A program made the translations under genes and the position numbers. Shown here in pieces: positions 6,338 through 13,315 of a stretch of 13,315 bases of DNA. The DNA is from JBNJEM01 sp051745935 (GTDB lineage Bacteria > Planctomycetota > Planctomycetia > Pirellulales > Pirellulaceae). The stretch spans positions 1-13,315 of the forward strand of contig JBNJEM010000148.1 in NCBI GenBank assembly GCA_051745935.1. Direction: 5' to 3'. How positions within the stretch are numbered: the stretch's first letter is position 1; the number at the start of each line of letters is the position of its first letter. Under the pieces are notes generated by a model that searched no databases, was not told the DNA's origin, and was given only the letters and a program-made list of their open reading frames with translations.

Positions 6338-9300
6338 CAGATAATTTGTCCATCCGCGGTGGCGATGAAAAGCTTGCCGTGCGCGGCGGAAATGCCGTCA
6401 AAAACAGGTGGCGATGCGAGAGTGATCGAATTCAGGCGTTTGCCGTCGTCCGTGGAAAAGATAGAAAGCTCACCGCCATCGCGGTCTTCAAAAGTCGCCA
6501 ACGGATCGTGTCGCAATATTTTGTCTGGCGGTCCAGCAACAACCAGACGATCTCCAGCCAGCACCATCGCTCTGACTCGCACCGGAATGAAACGTTTCCA
6601 TCGCGGCGGCTCTTTTGCGACATACCCAGTCCCTTTCTCCGTATCGCGACCACCTCTACGCGTTCCGTCGGTGTATGCGGCTCTAGGAAGCCATTGCACG
6701 TCAGGATTCTTCTTTTCGGTGAATCCGGGCTGGTTGTCGATGTGATCGGAAAACAAAAGATATCCCGACTCCTCCGGAAAGAACTTCGGACTCCAAACGT
6801 GCCTAAGATAGAAGTATTTGACCGCGTAAGTAGCCTGGTCATCGAACACCAGGATCTGTCCGCTCTTGGAAGCGTGTTGGGTGAAGTGGAAACCGGGCCA
6901 CTCATTGCTGTGCATCCAATAGGTCCGGTCAAACCCTGTATCCTCCAGGAAACCGCCCGTCGCGATCAGATGGCTGTCGCCCATTGTCAGGTCACCAAGT
7001 GGGCTTCCGCGCTCAAGCTGTTCTCTGTTTAGGTCCGGATCGAATTTGATCCGCATCATATACAAGTTCTTTTTCCGATCGCTCACCATCAGATCGGGCA
7101 ACGCGCCATCCATGGAAAACGGTCTGCCTTCTTGCTGTTTGATATCGGGCCGGGGGCCTGCCAGTTGATGGTGGCACGTCACCTCGCCCGTCTCGGCATC
7201 CAACCCATAAACAAGGATGCCTCCATCGAGAAAGGATGATCTGCCGGCCGCGAAATAGACCCTGCCGTCCTGGACCAGCACGCTGCCCGGCACCGGCCAC
7301 AGCGATTCGAGCTGTTCGAAAGAGACCAGTTTTTTCACGGTTGGCGCCGCACGAAATTTCCACACCAGTTCACCGTCCGACGCTCGCAGGCAGTAGACAA
7401 ACCCATCACGGCATCCAAAGATCACCGTGCCACGATAAAAAGTCGGCGACGAATCAATACGTCCTCCAGCTAGGTATCTCCACATCTTCCGTCCGCTTGC
7501 CGCGTCTAGGCAGAGAATGGAATGGCAATCTTTCTCGGCTACCCACAAGCGGTTCCCGACCACAACAGGTTGTGTTGCGTCGCACTGCAGGTCCGCTTCC
7601 CATTTTCGCTTCAAATTCACCGGCATATATTTCAGGCGGTTGGATTTTTCCGGGTGAAAAGCGGCCCGACGCAAGCCGTCCTCCCGTTGGTCGGACTCGC
7701 GGCGGAGAAAGTCATCCGCGACCGGTATCAACGTCTTGGTCGAGCCACTACGGAGATTGTCACGGCGATACATGGGCCAGTCGTTTTCTATCGCTTTCAT
7801 CTTTCGGTCTACAGCACCGTAGGCCGGGCCCTTCGCAAGCGATTCCGCCCCCGATGGCTGGATGGGGCCCACGGGATCCGAGGAAAGCGCCATGTAGCCT
7901 CGCACCTTGACGCCTGGATAGCAGAAACACTGGTCCGGCGGTTTGTAGAAGAGTCCGTTTGCGGGCGTACCACCCGTAAAACAAGGCGTGCGCAGCCAAT
8001 TGTTTCGCATATGCTTGTTATTTCCGCTCAGATCCACGAATTCAGCCCCGCGTTTGTTGCGAATGATGTAATTGACGGTTGCCTTGCCGCGCAGGCAGCG
8101 ACGATGGTGTCCGGGCGTGATCAAGTTGTACAGATTCAACTTCTGTGCGACCTGTCCTGTTTCGAGATCGAATCCTTCTCTTGAGTCACCTGGCCAGACC
8201 GTGCCATCGATCACGAAAAGATCAACAGGCTGTCTGACGCCCAACGCTTGGTGATGCCTGCGTTGCCAAAGCATCTCTCCATCCAGCAACGAAAAGACGC
8301 TGAGCTGATTCACGTGAAAAAGGACATGATTCCCATGAACGACCAGATTGATTTGATTGCCCCGTGCTCCAATTCTTTCAATTCCGTGAGGCGTCCTCCA
8401 GAGCTCTTCCCCGGTTTCTATGTCCAAACAGACTAGTTCATCCATGTTGTAGTAGACCACTCGCCCGTCTTGGGCCGCGAGAGCATAGGGAGCGACGTCG
8501 ACATTCGCTCTTTCCCATAAGCATTTTCGCTCGTCTACATCCACGGCCACCAGTGAATTGTCGAGCTGTTTGCGACCGAACGCCTGGAGGCCGTGAGGAG
8601 AACTCCGCGAACTCGTCTTTGCGAGCAGAATACGATCGCAGAGCACCATTTCATCCGTTCCTTGCGTGCGTTTCAAGCCTTTCTCCAAAGTCTCTCCCGT
8701 AGCCGCATCCAAAACAGACACCGGGGAGCGCAAGAAACGGAGGGTGGCGTAGACGCGATCTTCCGTGGCGACCACCCGCCGCGCAAGCGTCGGGTGCATT
8801 CGCCATTGGCGCCCGTGTACGGCGCCGTGCTCGTCATCCCATTCCTGTAGATCCTGTTTCCAAAGCAGTTTTCCGTTGAAAGCGTCTCGGGCCACGAGCT
8901 TGCAGTCGTAGGGAAGCTTTTCGTAAACCCCGATCGGGGCCTCATCCAGAATCGTGAATATCCGGCCTCCGGCGGTGACAACTCCCTGGACGCTGGTCGA
9001 GATTTCGTGGCTCCTGCAGTACAGCGGTTCCGACACCCACCGGAGTGACCGCGGCGAACCGACTTGTTCGTCGACGGCTACCGCGTTGCCACCCGAGTCG
9101 TGCAGAAAATGCGTCCACTCGTCGATGTCCTGTGATCTCGGTTTGACGATTATTCTTTCATTTATCCAAGCCAAGCCGTGTGGTGCCAAGACCCGTCGGA
9201 CTTCATCCTCCGTAACCTTTCCTAGTTTCTCGACGATAAGGAGGTTGACGGTATTCTTGGCATAAGGGAGCCTTTTTCCGTCAAAGACGGACACCGACAC

Positions 9301-9579
9301 GGGGCCGGCCAGCCCCTGTGAGTAGATCCGTTCCCGGGCGGCATTAATCTGCTTCGCGTCAGTATCCAGACCGTGTACAAGATACCGCTTGTTGACTCGC
9401 AGCGTTGTGGTATATTCGCCCGTGCCGCATCCCAGATGGACGACTAGTCCACCTGTTACAGCCGTATCCCTGTAGATCGATTCGGCCGGTTTTAGTTCGC
9501 CCCGAACCTCCACGGGAAAACACATCGTTCCGATGAAACAACATAGAAGACCGATTCTGTTCGCGTTTGCAATGTGCAT
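6316..9579 (-). CDS. Exported fusion: Rossmann methyltransferase-like domain plus PQQ-type quinoprotein beta-propeller
   Basis: From the ATG at 9579 the protein has 1087 residues. That start begins with a signal peptide (MHIANANRIGLLCCFIGTMC, about 1-27) and leaves 82 bp to the divergent SDR gene; an in-frame ATG at 9699 would overlap that gene. Residues about 40-150 form a class I methyltransferase-like Rossmann fold: motif I VVHLGCGTGE (46-55), HGLDTD (69-74), FDGKRLPY (99-106), VRRVLAPHG (127-135). A linker, DEWTHFLHD (153-161), leads into a BamB/quinoprotein-like propeller with repeated DA.[ST]G..LW blades, for example LVCLDIETGEELWR, a restart at DWPMYRRD (W601), and LCLDAASGRKMWR. A Cys cluster (C533, C551, C553) sits between the propeller halves. 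This fusion recurs in planctomycetes with no known function; a SAM-dependent reaction outside the cytoplasm would lack cofactor, so the Rossmann domain may be structural or bind another ligand. Domain calls are confident; the role is not. Confidence 0.85.
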   Translation of the reverse strand: MHIANANRIGLLCCFIGTMCFPVEVRGELKPAESIYRDTAVTGGLVVHLGCGTGEYTTTLRVNKRYLVHGLDTDAKQINAARERIYSQGLAGPVSVSVFDGKRLPYAKNTVNLLIVEKLGKVTEDEVRRVLAPHGLAWINERIIVKPRSQDIDEWTHFLHDSGGNAVAVDEQVGSPRSLRWVSEPLYCRSHEISTSVQGVVTAGGRIFTILDEAPIGVYEKLPYDCKLVARDAFNGKLLWKQDLQEWDDEHGAVHGRQWRMHPTLARRVVATEDRVYATLRFLRSPVSVLDAATGETLEKGLKRTQGTDEMVLCDRILLAKTSSRSSPHGLQAFGRKQLDNSLVAVDVDERKCLWERANVDVAPYALAAQDGRVVYYNMDELVCLDIETGEELWRTPHGIERIGARGNQINLVVHGNHVLFHVNQLSVFSLLDGEMLWQRRHHQALGVRQPVDLFVIDGTVWPGDSREGFDLETGQVAQKLNLYNLITPGHHRRCLRGKATVNYIIRNKRGAEFVDLSGNNKHMRNNWLRTPCFTGGTPANGLFYKPPDQCFCYPGVKVRGYMALSSDPVGPIQPSGAESLAKGPAYGAVDRKMKAIENDWPMYRRDNLRSGSTKTLIPVADDFLRRESDQREDGLRRAAFHPEKSNRLKYMPVNLKRKWEADLQCDATQPVVVGNRLWVAEKDCHSILCLDAASGRKMWRYLAGGRIDSSPTFYRGTVIFGCRDGFVYCLRASDGELVWKFRAAPTVKKLVSFEQLESLWPVPGSVLVQDGRVYFAAGRSSFLDGGILVYGLDAETGEVTCHHQLAGPRPDIKQQEGRPFSMDGALPDLMVSDRKKNLYMMRIKFDPDLNREQLERGSPLGDLTMGDSHLIATGGFLEDTGFDRTYWMHSNEWPGFHFTQHASKSGQILVFDDQATYAVKYFYLRHVWSPKFFPEESGYLLFSDHIDNQPGFTEKKNPDVQWLPRAAYTDGTRRGGRDTEKGTGYVAKEPPRWKRFIPVRVRAMVLAGDRLVVAGPPDKILRHDPLATFEDRDGGELSIFSTDDGKRLNSITLASPPVFDGISAAHGKLFIATADGQIICLGAASQ

Positions 9580-9661
9580 GGTGTTGTTTCCGTGGTTTTG
9601 CCAGAAAGAGTGGCCTTTCCCTTGCAAATCATAAACCAGATAACAGCATAGAGTTTCTCTC
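9580..9661. promoter_or_regulatory. Divergent promoter region of the propeller fusion and the SDR gene
   Basis: Only 82 bp separate the two divergently read start codons, so both promoters must lie here or inside the opposite gene. On the - strand a TATGAT (9633-9628) is a fair -10 for the propeller gene, but no good -35 stands 17 bases above it. On the + strand TTGCAA (9622-9627) could be a -35, without a matching -10. No strong Shine-Dalgarno precedes either ATG. Confidence 0.35.
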
Positions 9662-10408
9662 ATGGATCTACAACTCAGAGACAAGATAGCGCTCATCACC
9701 GGTGCGTCGCGTGGAATCGGCGCGGCGACCGCGAAAATCCTTGCCGAGGAGGGGGCGGACGTGGTCGTCTGTTACCACAAAAACGCTGAAGGGGCAAAAC
9801 AAACGGGGGAATCGGTGCGCCGCGCGGGCCGGTGTGCGTGGCAGCTCCACATGGATGTAGCCGATCCCGACTCCGTCGCTGCCGCCTTCCAGAGGTTGAA
9901 AAATGAGCTGGATCGCATCGACGTGCTGATTCTGTGCGCTGGTGAAAGCACGGTGACGCCCTTCGAGGACATCTCGCCCGGCGAGTGGGAACACATCGTG
10001 GGCGTCAATTTGAACGGCTCGTTTCACGTTTTGCAGGCGGCAACGGCATGGCTTTCGGAGGGATCGTCCGTGGTCGCCGTTGCCAGCGTGGCGGGCCACA
10101 CGGGCGTGCCCCACCACGCTCATTACGCCGCGGCCAAGGCGGGGGTGATTAACCTCACCAAGAGCGCCGCCCGGACGCTGGCGCCGCGAGTTCGCGTCAA
10201 CTGCGTCGCCCCCGGCATGACGCTCACTGAAATGGGCCGCCAGTCGGCCACGGCCCTGCCAGACGATTATCCGCGGACACAACTACTCACGCATCGCTAC
10301 GCGGAGCCTGTGGAAATTGCGCGCACCATTGCCTTCGTCGCCAGCCCCGTCGCGGGATTCATGACCGGTGCCACAATCGACATTAACGGCGGACGCGTAC
10401 TGCGATGA
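9662..10408 (+). CDS. Classical short-chain dehydrogenase/reductase (FabG-like SDR)
   Basis: A 248-residue cytoplasmic SDR with no signal peptide and normal length. The nucleotide-binding motif TGASRGIG is at 13-20, with R17 and H39/K40 compatible with NADP(H). The active-site tetrad is complete: N116, S142, Y155 and K159 (YAAAK). The usual NAG motif after beta-4 is CAG (92-94) here. VNCVAPGMTLTEM and the end TGATIDINGG follow the family pattern. It reduces or oxidises a carbonyl/alcohol; the substrate cannot be read. Next to fucosidase-type genes, an L-fucose dehydrogenase or 2-keto-3-deoxy-L-fuconate dehydrogenase role is imaginable, since SDRs fill both steps of the non-phosphorylated fucose pathway, but a FabG-like 3-oxoacyl reductase is equally compatible. 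It is divergent from the propeller gene and followed by a 724-bp gap, so it is probably a single-gene transcript. Confidence 0.9.
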   Translation: MDLQLRDKIALITGASRGIGAATAKILAEEGADVVVCYHKNAEGAKQTGESVRRAGRCAWQLHMDVADPDSVAAAFQRLKNELDRIDVLILCAGESTVTPFEDISPGEWEHIVGVNLNGSFHVLQAATAWLSEGSSVVAVASVAGHTGVPHHAHYAAAKAGVINLTKSAARTLAPRVRVNCVAPGMTLTEMGRQSATALPDDYPRTQLLTHRYAEPVEIARTIAFVASPVAGFMTGATIDINGGRVLR

Positions 10409-10976
10409 AAAGATATGAACGCGAACCAAACTTAGACAACTCGCTGAACTCCTCACCACACCCTCTGGACTCTCACGCTGTGCTCCTTTTGGTTGAATAC
10501 TCATTTCGATTCACGTCGGTAATGATTAAGCACAGAGGTCGCTTAGAACACGCGTTCAGAGTGGTCGGGTGGTACTTTCCTGAGTGAGCAAACGGTGCCG
10601 AAATCGGATAGAATGACCGAAGACGATTGTCCAATTGTCTCATCGGTTGAATTATCTAACACGCTCGCGAACGGAGCCAGTGTCGGTGAAGACGCCTTTC
10701 ACGTGTTTTTTCGCATTCGTGGGCGCGCCACGGTGGAAACCTTTCACGGTCCTTTTTTGCGCGGAGGCAGCGACTCAGCAACATGGGGGCCGTTTGCGTG
10801 TGACGCTTTCCGAAACGGAAACCTTTCCTGCGCCGCCTCAGCCAGAGCCAGCCGACGCGTGGAGAATGTGCACAGGGTGGAAAGCTTTTCAATGTGGGTA
10901 GCAAAGAGAAAAGGATTCCGATCGCCACGCGGTTCGCGCATTGAATCCATTGCTGGCGACGGCGTCTGGTGGATGC
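10409..10976. other. Long stretch without a credible gene
   Basis: No frame here translates to a recognisable protein. The longest + strand frame (from 10595) runs on into the oxidoreductase gene in another frame, and the longest - strand frame is Arg/Ser-rich; both look like chance openings. The stretch has a repeat-rich core (about 10695-10890) with palindromes and a short direct repeat: CCTTTCACG at 10695-10703 and again at 10740-10748, each followed within a few bases by a T6 run. I see no tRNA, no clear terminator for the SDR gene and no insertion-sequence ends. It could be decayed coding sequence, a MITE relic or an unusually long regulatory region. Confidence 0.6.
10735..10890. repeat. 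Cluster of GGAAA/TTTCC palindromes
   Basis: Four related inverted motifs lie within 156 bp: GGAAACCTTTC (10735-10745), TTTCCG-AAA-CGGAAA (10807-10821, perfect six-base arms), GGAAACCTTTCC (10817-10828, perfect five-base arms, overlapping the previous one) and GGAAAGCTTTTC (10879-10890). They lie 90 to 240 bp upstream of the predicted oxidoreductase promoter. They may be a regulator's binding array or remains of a repeat element. Confidence 0.5.
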
Positions 10977-11005
10977 TTGCGATTGCGTCTCGTCGGGGCT
11001 ATCAT
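10977..11005 (+). promoter_or_regulatory. Sigma-70-like promoter of the oxidoreductase-isomerase operon
   Basis: TTGCGA (10977-10982) and TATCAT (11000-11005) are separated by exactly 17 bases and match the consensus hexamers at four and five of six positions. Transcription would start near 11012 and leave a leader of about 120 bases. The leader includes a GC-rich palindrome, GCGCGG-G-CCGCGC (11068-11080), flanked by complementary CCTG (11062-11065) and CAGG (11084-11087), so it could fold. No terminator-like T-tract follows. Confidence 0.5.
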
Positions 11006-11132
11006 CAGACTGTATTAGCTCATTTTGACTTCCATTTTGGTGGGAGCTGGAGCTTCTCACACCTGCGGCGCGGGCCGCGCGCACAGGGGTCCGTCAACCT
11101 TGGTACGACGCCTACAATTGGGGAACAATCCG

Positions 11133-12476
11133 ATGCCCGACAACCGAAGATTCTCACGACGCCGCTTTCTCGCCCGATCTTCCTCAGCCGCGGCCACCGC
11201 ATGGGTCGTGCCGTGGGTGTTGCCCGGCTCGGCGATTGGAGCGGGGGGCCGGCCCGCGCCCAGCGAACGGATCAACGTGGGCATGATCGGCATGGGCCGC
11301 CAAACTCGTCATGCCAATTTGAAGCAGTTCCTCCGCATGAAGGACGTACAGGTGTTGGCGGTCTGCGACGTCGATTCGTGGCGTCTTGCGGAAGCAAAGC
11401 AAGCCGTGGAAAAAAGCTACGCGAAACAGTCAAGTACCGGCAATTACGGCGATTGCGCGGCGGTGGGCGACTACCGTGACCTCCTCAAGCGAGACGACAT
11501 TGACGCCGTAATGATTGCCACACCGGATCATTGGCACATTCCCATGGCGTTGGAGGCGTTTGAAGCGGGTAAGGACGTTTCGCTGGAGAAGCCGATTCAG
11601 CGCACGATTGCCGAGGGCCGTCAACTGTCCGATGCCTGTAAAAAACTGGGAAGAGTCTTCCGCGTCGACAGCGAGCTGCGGAGCCACGAGGGGGTGCATC
11701 GCGCGGCGGAACTCGTGCGCAACGGGCGAATCGGTGAGATCACGCGAGTGACGGTTGGCGTGCCCGGGAGCGACGTGGGCTGTCCCCCTCAACCGGACAT
11801 GCCGGTCCCGGAAGAGCTCAATTACGAGCGATGGCAGGGGCCGGCGCCGCGCGCGCCGTACACGCAAAAGCGAGTCCATCCGCCGAAGTCTTACAGCCGG
11901 CCCGGCTGGATGCGACACCTGTACTACTGCGACGGCATGATCACCAATTGGGGTGCTCATTTGGACGATGCCGCCATGTGGTGCTGCGATCTGGAGCGGA
12001 CCGGGCCCGTGGAAATCGAGGGCGCCGGCACCTATCCGCCAGCGGATAGTTTCTGGAACGTGCCCTTGGACTTCGAGGTGAATTACCGCTTTGCCAATGG
12101 GCTGCGGTGGAGATATTACACCGCACGCCCGTACTTCACTATCGAAGGTACGCAAGGGAAGGTGACGGCGGGCTTTGGTTTGTTTGAATGCGAACCAGAG
12201 TCGCTGGCCACCGCTGAAATCGGCCCCGACGAAATACATTTCCGGCTCAAGAGCGACAAGCGGGACTTCATCGACTGCGTCAAAAGCCGGGAAGAAACCT
12301 TGGAACCGGCCGAAGTAGGCCACCGTGTCACGTCGCTCTGCCTGCTGGGCCACATTGGAATCCAGCTCGGCAAGAAGCTCGCGTGGGATCCGGAGGCCGA
12401 ACGGTTCACCAACAGCGACGAAGCGAATGCGTACATTGACAAGCCGATCCACGAACCGGTCTACCACAACGCTTGA
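11133..12476 (+). CDS. Tat-exported Gfo/Idh/MocA family oxidoreductase
   Basis: From the ATG at 11133 (GGGGAA at 11120-11125, seven bases upstream) the protein has 447 residues. A frame open from 11025 is not used because the twin-arginine signal begins here: SRRRFLARSS (residues 8-17), then a hydrophobic stretch to about residue 36. The Rossmann domain has INVGMIGMG (G50, G53, G55), VQVLAVCDVD, and MIATPDHWH leading to LEKP (E152-K153-P154), the family's conserved lysine loop. The C-terminal alpha/beta domain carries NWGAHLDDAAMW, with H276 and D279 in the expected active-site places. Such proteins use a tightly bound NAD(P) to oxidise or reduce sugar hydroxyls; Tat export fits folding with the cofactor before secretion. 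The TIM-barrel gene starts 28 bp after its stop, suggesting one operon acting outside the cytoplasm on a sugar or glycoside. Family certain, substrate unknown. Confidence 0.93.
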   Translation: MPDNRRFSRRRFLARSSSAAATAWVVPWVLPGSAIGAGGRPAPSERINVGMIGMGRQTRHANLKQFLRMKDVQVLAVCDVDSWRLAEAKQAVEKSYAKQSSTGNYGDCAAVGDYRDLLKRDDIDAVMIATPDHWHIPMALEAFEAGKDVSLEKPIQRTIAEGRQLSDACKKLGRVFRVDSELRSHEGVHRAAELVRNGRIGEITRVTVGVPGSDVGCPPQPDMPVPEELNYERWQGPAPRAPYTQKRVHPPKSYSRPGWMRHLYYCDGMITNWGAHLDDAAMWCCDLERTGPVEIEGAGTYPPADSFWNVPLDFEVNYRFANGLRWRYYTARPYFTIEGTQGKVTAGFGLFECEPESLATAEIGPDEIHFRLKSDKRDFIDCVKSREETLEPAEVGHRVTSLCLLGHIGIQLGKKLAWDPEAERFTNSDEANAYIDKPIHEPVYHNA

Positions 12477-12491
12477 ATTCACCCGCCGCTC

Positions 12492-12497
12492 AAGGAG
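12492..12497 (+). promoter_or_regulatory. Shine-Dalgarno AAGGAG of the TIM-barrel gene
   Basis: AAGGAG lies seven bases before the ATG at 12505, inside the 28-bp gap after the oxidoreductase stop. It is the best ribosome binding site in the window and fixes the start of the last gene. Confidence 0.8.
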
Positions 12498-12504
12498 CTC
12501 ATTT

Positions 12505-13315
12505 ATGTCAGTGATAAGTCCTCGAACGTTCGTTGTCTACGTCGCGGCAGTTTTGCTGCTAGTTGCCACTTTGCCTGCCGCCACGGCCGAGGAGGCAGAG
12601 GACAAACTGGTCCTCGACAACCCATTCTTCGCGTTGAGCAACGGGGTTGCCGACGCAGCTCATAATACGCCTGAAAAAATGGCCAGCATGTTGGCCGAAC
12701 TGGGGTACGATGGTATCTCTCCATCCGGCGTCGCCGGAGTCCCCGCGATGATCGACGCCATGGAAGCGAAGGGACTGAAGGTTTATGCGCAGTATGTCGG
12801 CGCGTTTGTCGATGGTGGCGAGCAACCTTTCGATCCAAAGTTGCCCGAGGCCATTGCGGCGATGGAGGGACATGGCACCTATGTCTGGCTCTGGCTGCGT
12901 AGCAAGAAACATGGCCCATCCACGGACAGCGGCGACAAGGAGGCGGTCAAGGTTGTTCGGCGGATTGCCGACATGGCCGACAAAGCCGGCGTGAAAGTGG
13001 CGCTATATCCACACGTGGGTTTCTATGTCGCCACGATTGATGACGCCGTGCGCGTCGCCGAGAAAGTCGATCGAGCCAACGTGGGCGTCAGCTTCACGCT
13101 TTGCCACTGGCTGAAAGCCCAGGGCCCCGAAGGGTTGCAGGAGAAGCTGCGGTTGGCTCATCCGCATCTGTTCATTTTGCAAATCAACGGGGCGGATACA
13201 TCAGGCGGGTGGGATCGGCTGATCCAGCCGCTTGGCCAAGGCGAATTCGACGTTTATCATCTGCTGAAGACAGTCAAACAAATGGGCTTCGACGGACCAG
13301 TCGGCTTGCAGTGCT
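12505..13315 (+). CDS. Exported sugar phosphate isomerase/epimerase-like TIM-barrel protein (3' end outside window)
   Basis: The first 270 codons are present; the frame is still open at the window edge. A Sec signal peptide covers residues 1-28 (core VVYVAAVLLLVATLPAATA), so the protein is exported although homologous enzymes are often cytoplasmic. The mature part is an AP-endonuclease-2/xylose-isomerase-like barrel: LAELGYDGISPSG (64-74), then GVKVALYPHVGFY (162-174, H170), VGVSFTLCHWLK (193-204, H201), LFILQINGAD (222-231) and FDVYHLLKTVKQMGFDGPVG (248-267). H170 and H201 lie where the family's metal- or substrate-binding residues are found. It follows the Gfo/Idh/MocA gene by 28 bp. In keto-glycoside pathways proteins of this fold act as isomerase or hydratase on oxidised sugars; that role here is inference. 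Full length should be around 290-310 residues unless a further domain (for example DUF1080) is fused downstream. Confidence 0.88.
   Translation, partial: MSVISPRTFVVYVAAVLLLVATLPAATAEEAEDKLVLDNPFFALSNGVADAAHNTPEKMASMLAELGYDGISPSGVAGVPAMIDAMEAKGLKVYAQYVGAFVDGGEQPFDPKLPEAIAAMEGHGTYVWLWLRSKKHGPSTDSGDKEAVKVVRRIADMADKAGVKVALYPHVGFYVATIDDAVRVAEKVDRANVGVSFTLCHWLKAQGPEGLQEKLRLAHPHLFILQINGADTSGGWDRLIQPLGQGEFDVYHLLKTVKQMGFDGPVGLQC

Noticed and set aside
9580..9699. N-terminal extension of the propeller fusion to an ATG at 9699
   Set aside because: It would overlap the divergent SDR start and place 40 unrelated residues before the signal peptide.
10656..11084. 142-codon - strand open frame in the same gap
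   Set aside because: Arg/Ser-rich translation with no domain or ribosome binding site; typical of chance openings in GC-rich DNA.
11025..11132. N-terminal extension of the oxidoreductase to an ATG at 11025
   Set aside because: The twin-arginine signal with its own Shine-Dalgarno starts at 11133; the upstream codons overlap the predicted leader.
10595..11479. 294-codon + strand open frame in the gap before the oxidoreductase
   Set aside because: It overlaps 347 bp of the Gfo/Idh/MocA gene in another frame, and its translation has no recognisable domain or family pattern.

Overview
The window most resembles a chromosomal piece of a planctomycete, possibly a relative in the PVC group. Four things point that way: the tail of an ECF sigma factor of the planctomycete-rich 'ECF-type sigma factor' group; a long exported methyltransferase-like/quinoprotein-propeller fusion; a Tat-exported Gfo/Idh/MocA oxidoreductase followed by a Sec-exported xylose-isomerase-like TIM-barrel protein; and a REPIN-like intergenic repeat. 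This placement rests on family knowledge. The window contains no rRNA or marker gene.

Layout. (1) 1-218: 3' end of an ECF sigma factor, + strand. (2) 282-2732: a complete secreted GH95 alpha-L-fucosidase with its catalytic residues in place. (3) 2733-3227: a 495-bp intergenic stretch with a perfect 25-bp inverted repeat pair (REPIN-like) around a smaller palindrome. (4) 3228-6035: a secreted right-handed beta-helix protein that looks GH141-like, followed by an intrinsic-terminator hairpin. (5) 6036-6315: a convergent intergenic region rich in hairpins, with an imperfect 27-bp inverted repeat that runs into the 3' end of the next gene. (6) 9579-6316 on the - strand: the exported Rossmann-methyltransferase/PQQ-type propeller fusion. 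(7) 9580-9661: an 82-bp divergent promoter region, then 9662-10408, a classical SDR oxidoreductase. (8) 10409-11132: a 724-bp stretch with no credible gene, many short GGAAA/TTTCC palindromes and one good sigma-70-like promoter. (9) 11133-12476 and 12505 to beyond the window end: an operon of a Tat-exported Gfo/Idh/MocA dehydrogenase and an exported TIM-barrel isomerase-like protein.

How they may work together. The two left-hand enzymes suggest removal of terminal L-fucose (or a related sugar) from a complex glycan outside the cytoplasm. The SDR could oxidise a released sugar or an intermediate. The right-hand pair matches the exported oxidoreductase plus TIM-barrel combination of the recently recognised keto-glycoside (oxidation/elimination) route of glycan breakdown, whose third partner, a DUF1080 protein, would be expected beyond the window. 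No transporter, SusC/D-like pair, sulfatase or kinase is visible, so a single integrated locus is an inference. The least understood item is the methyltransferase-propeller fusion.
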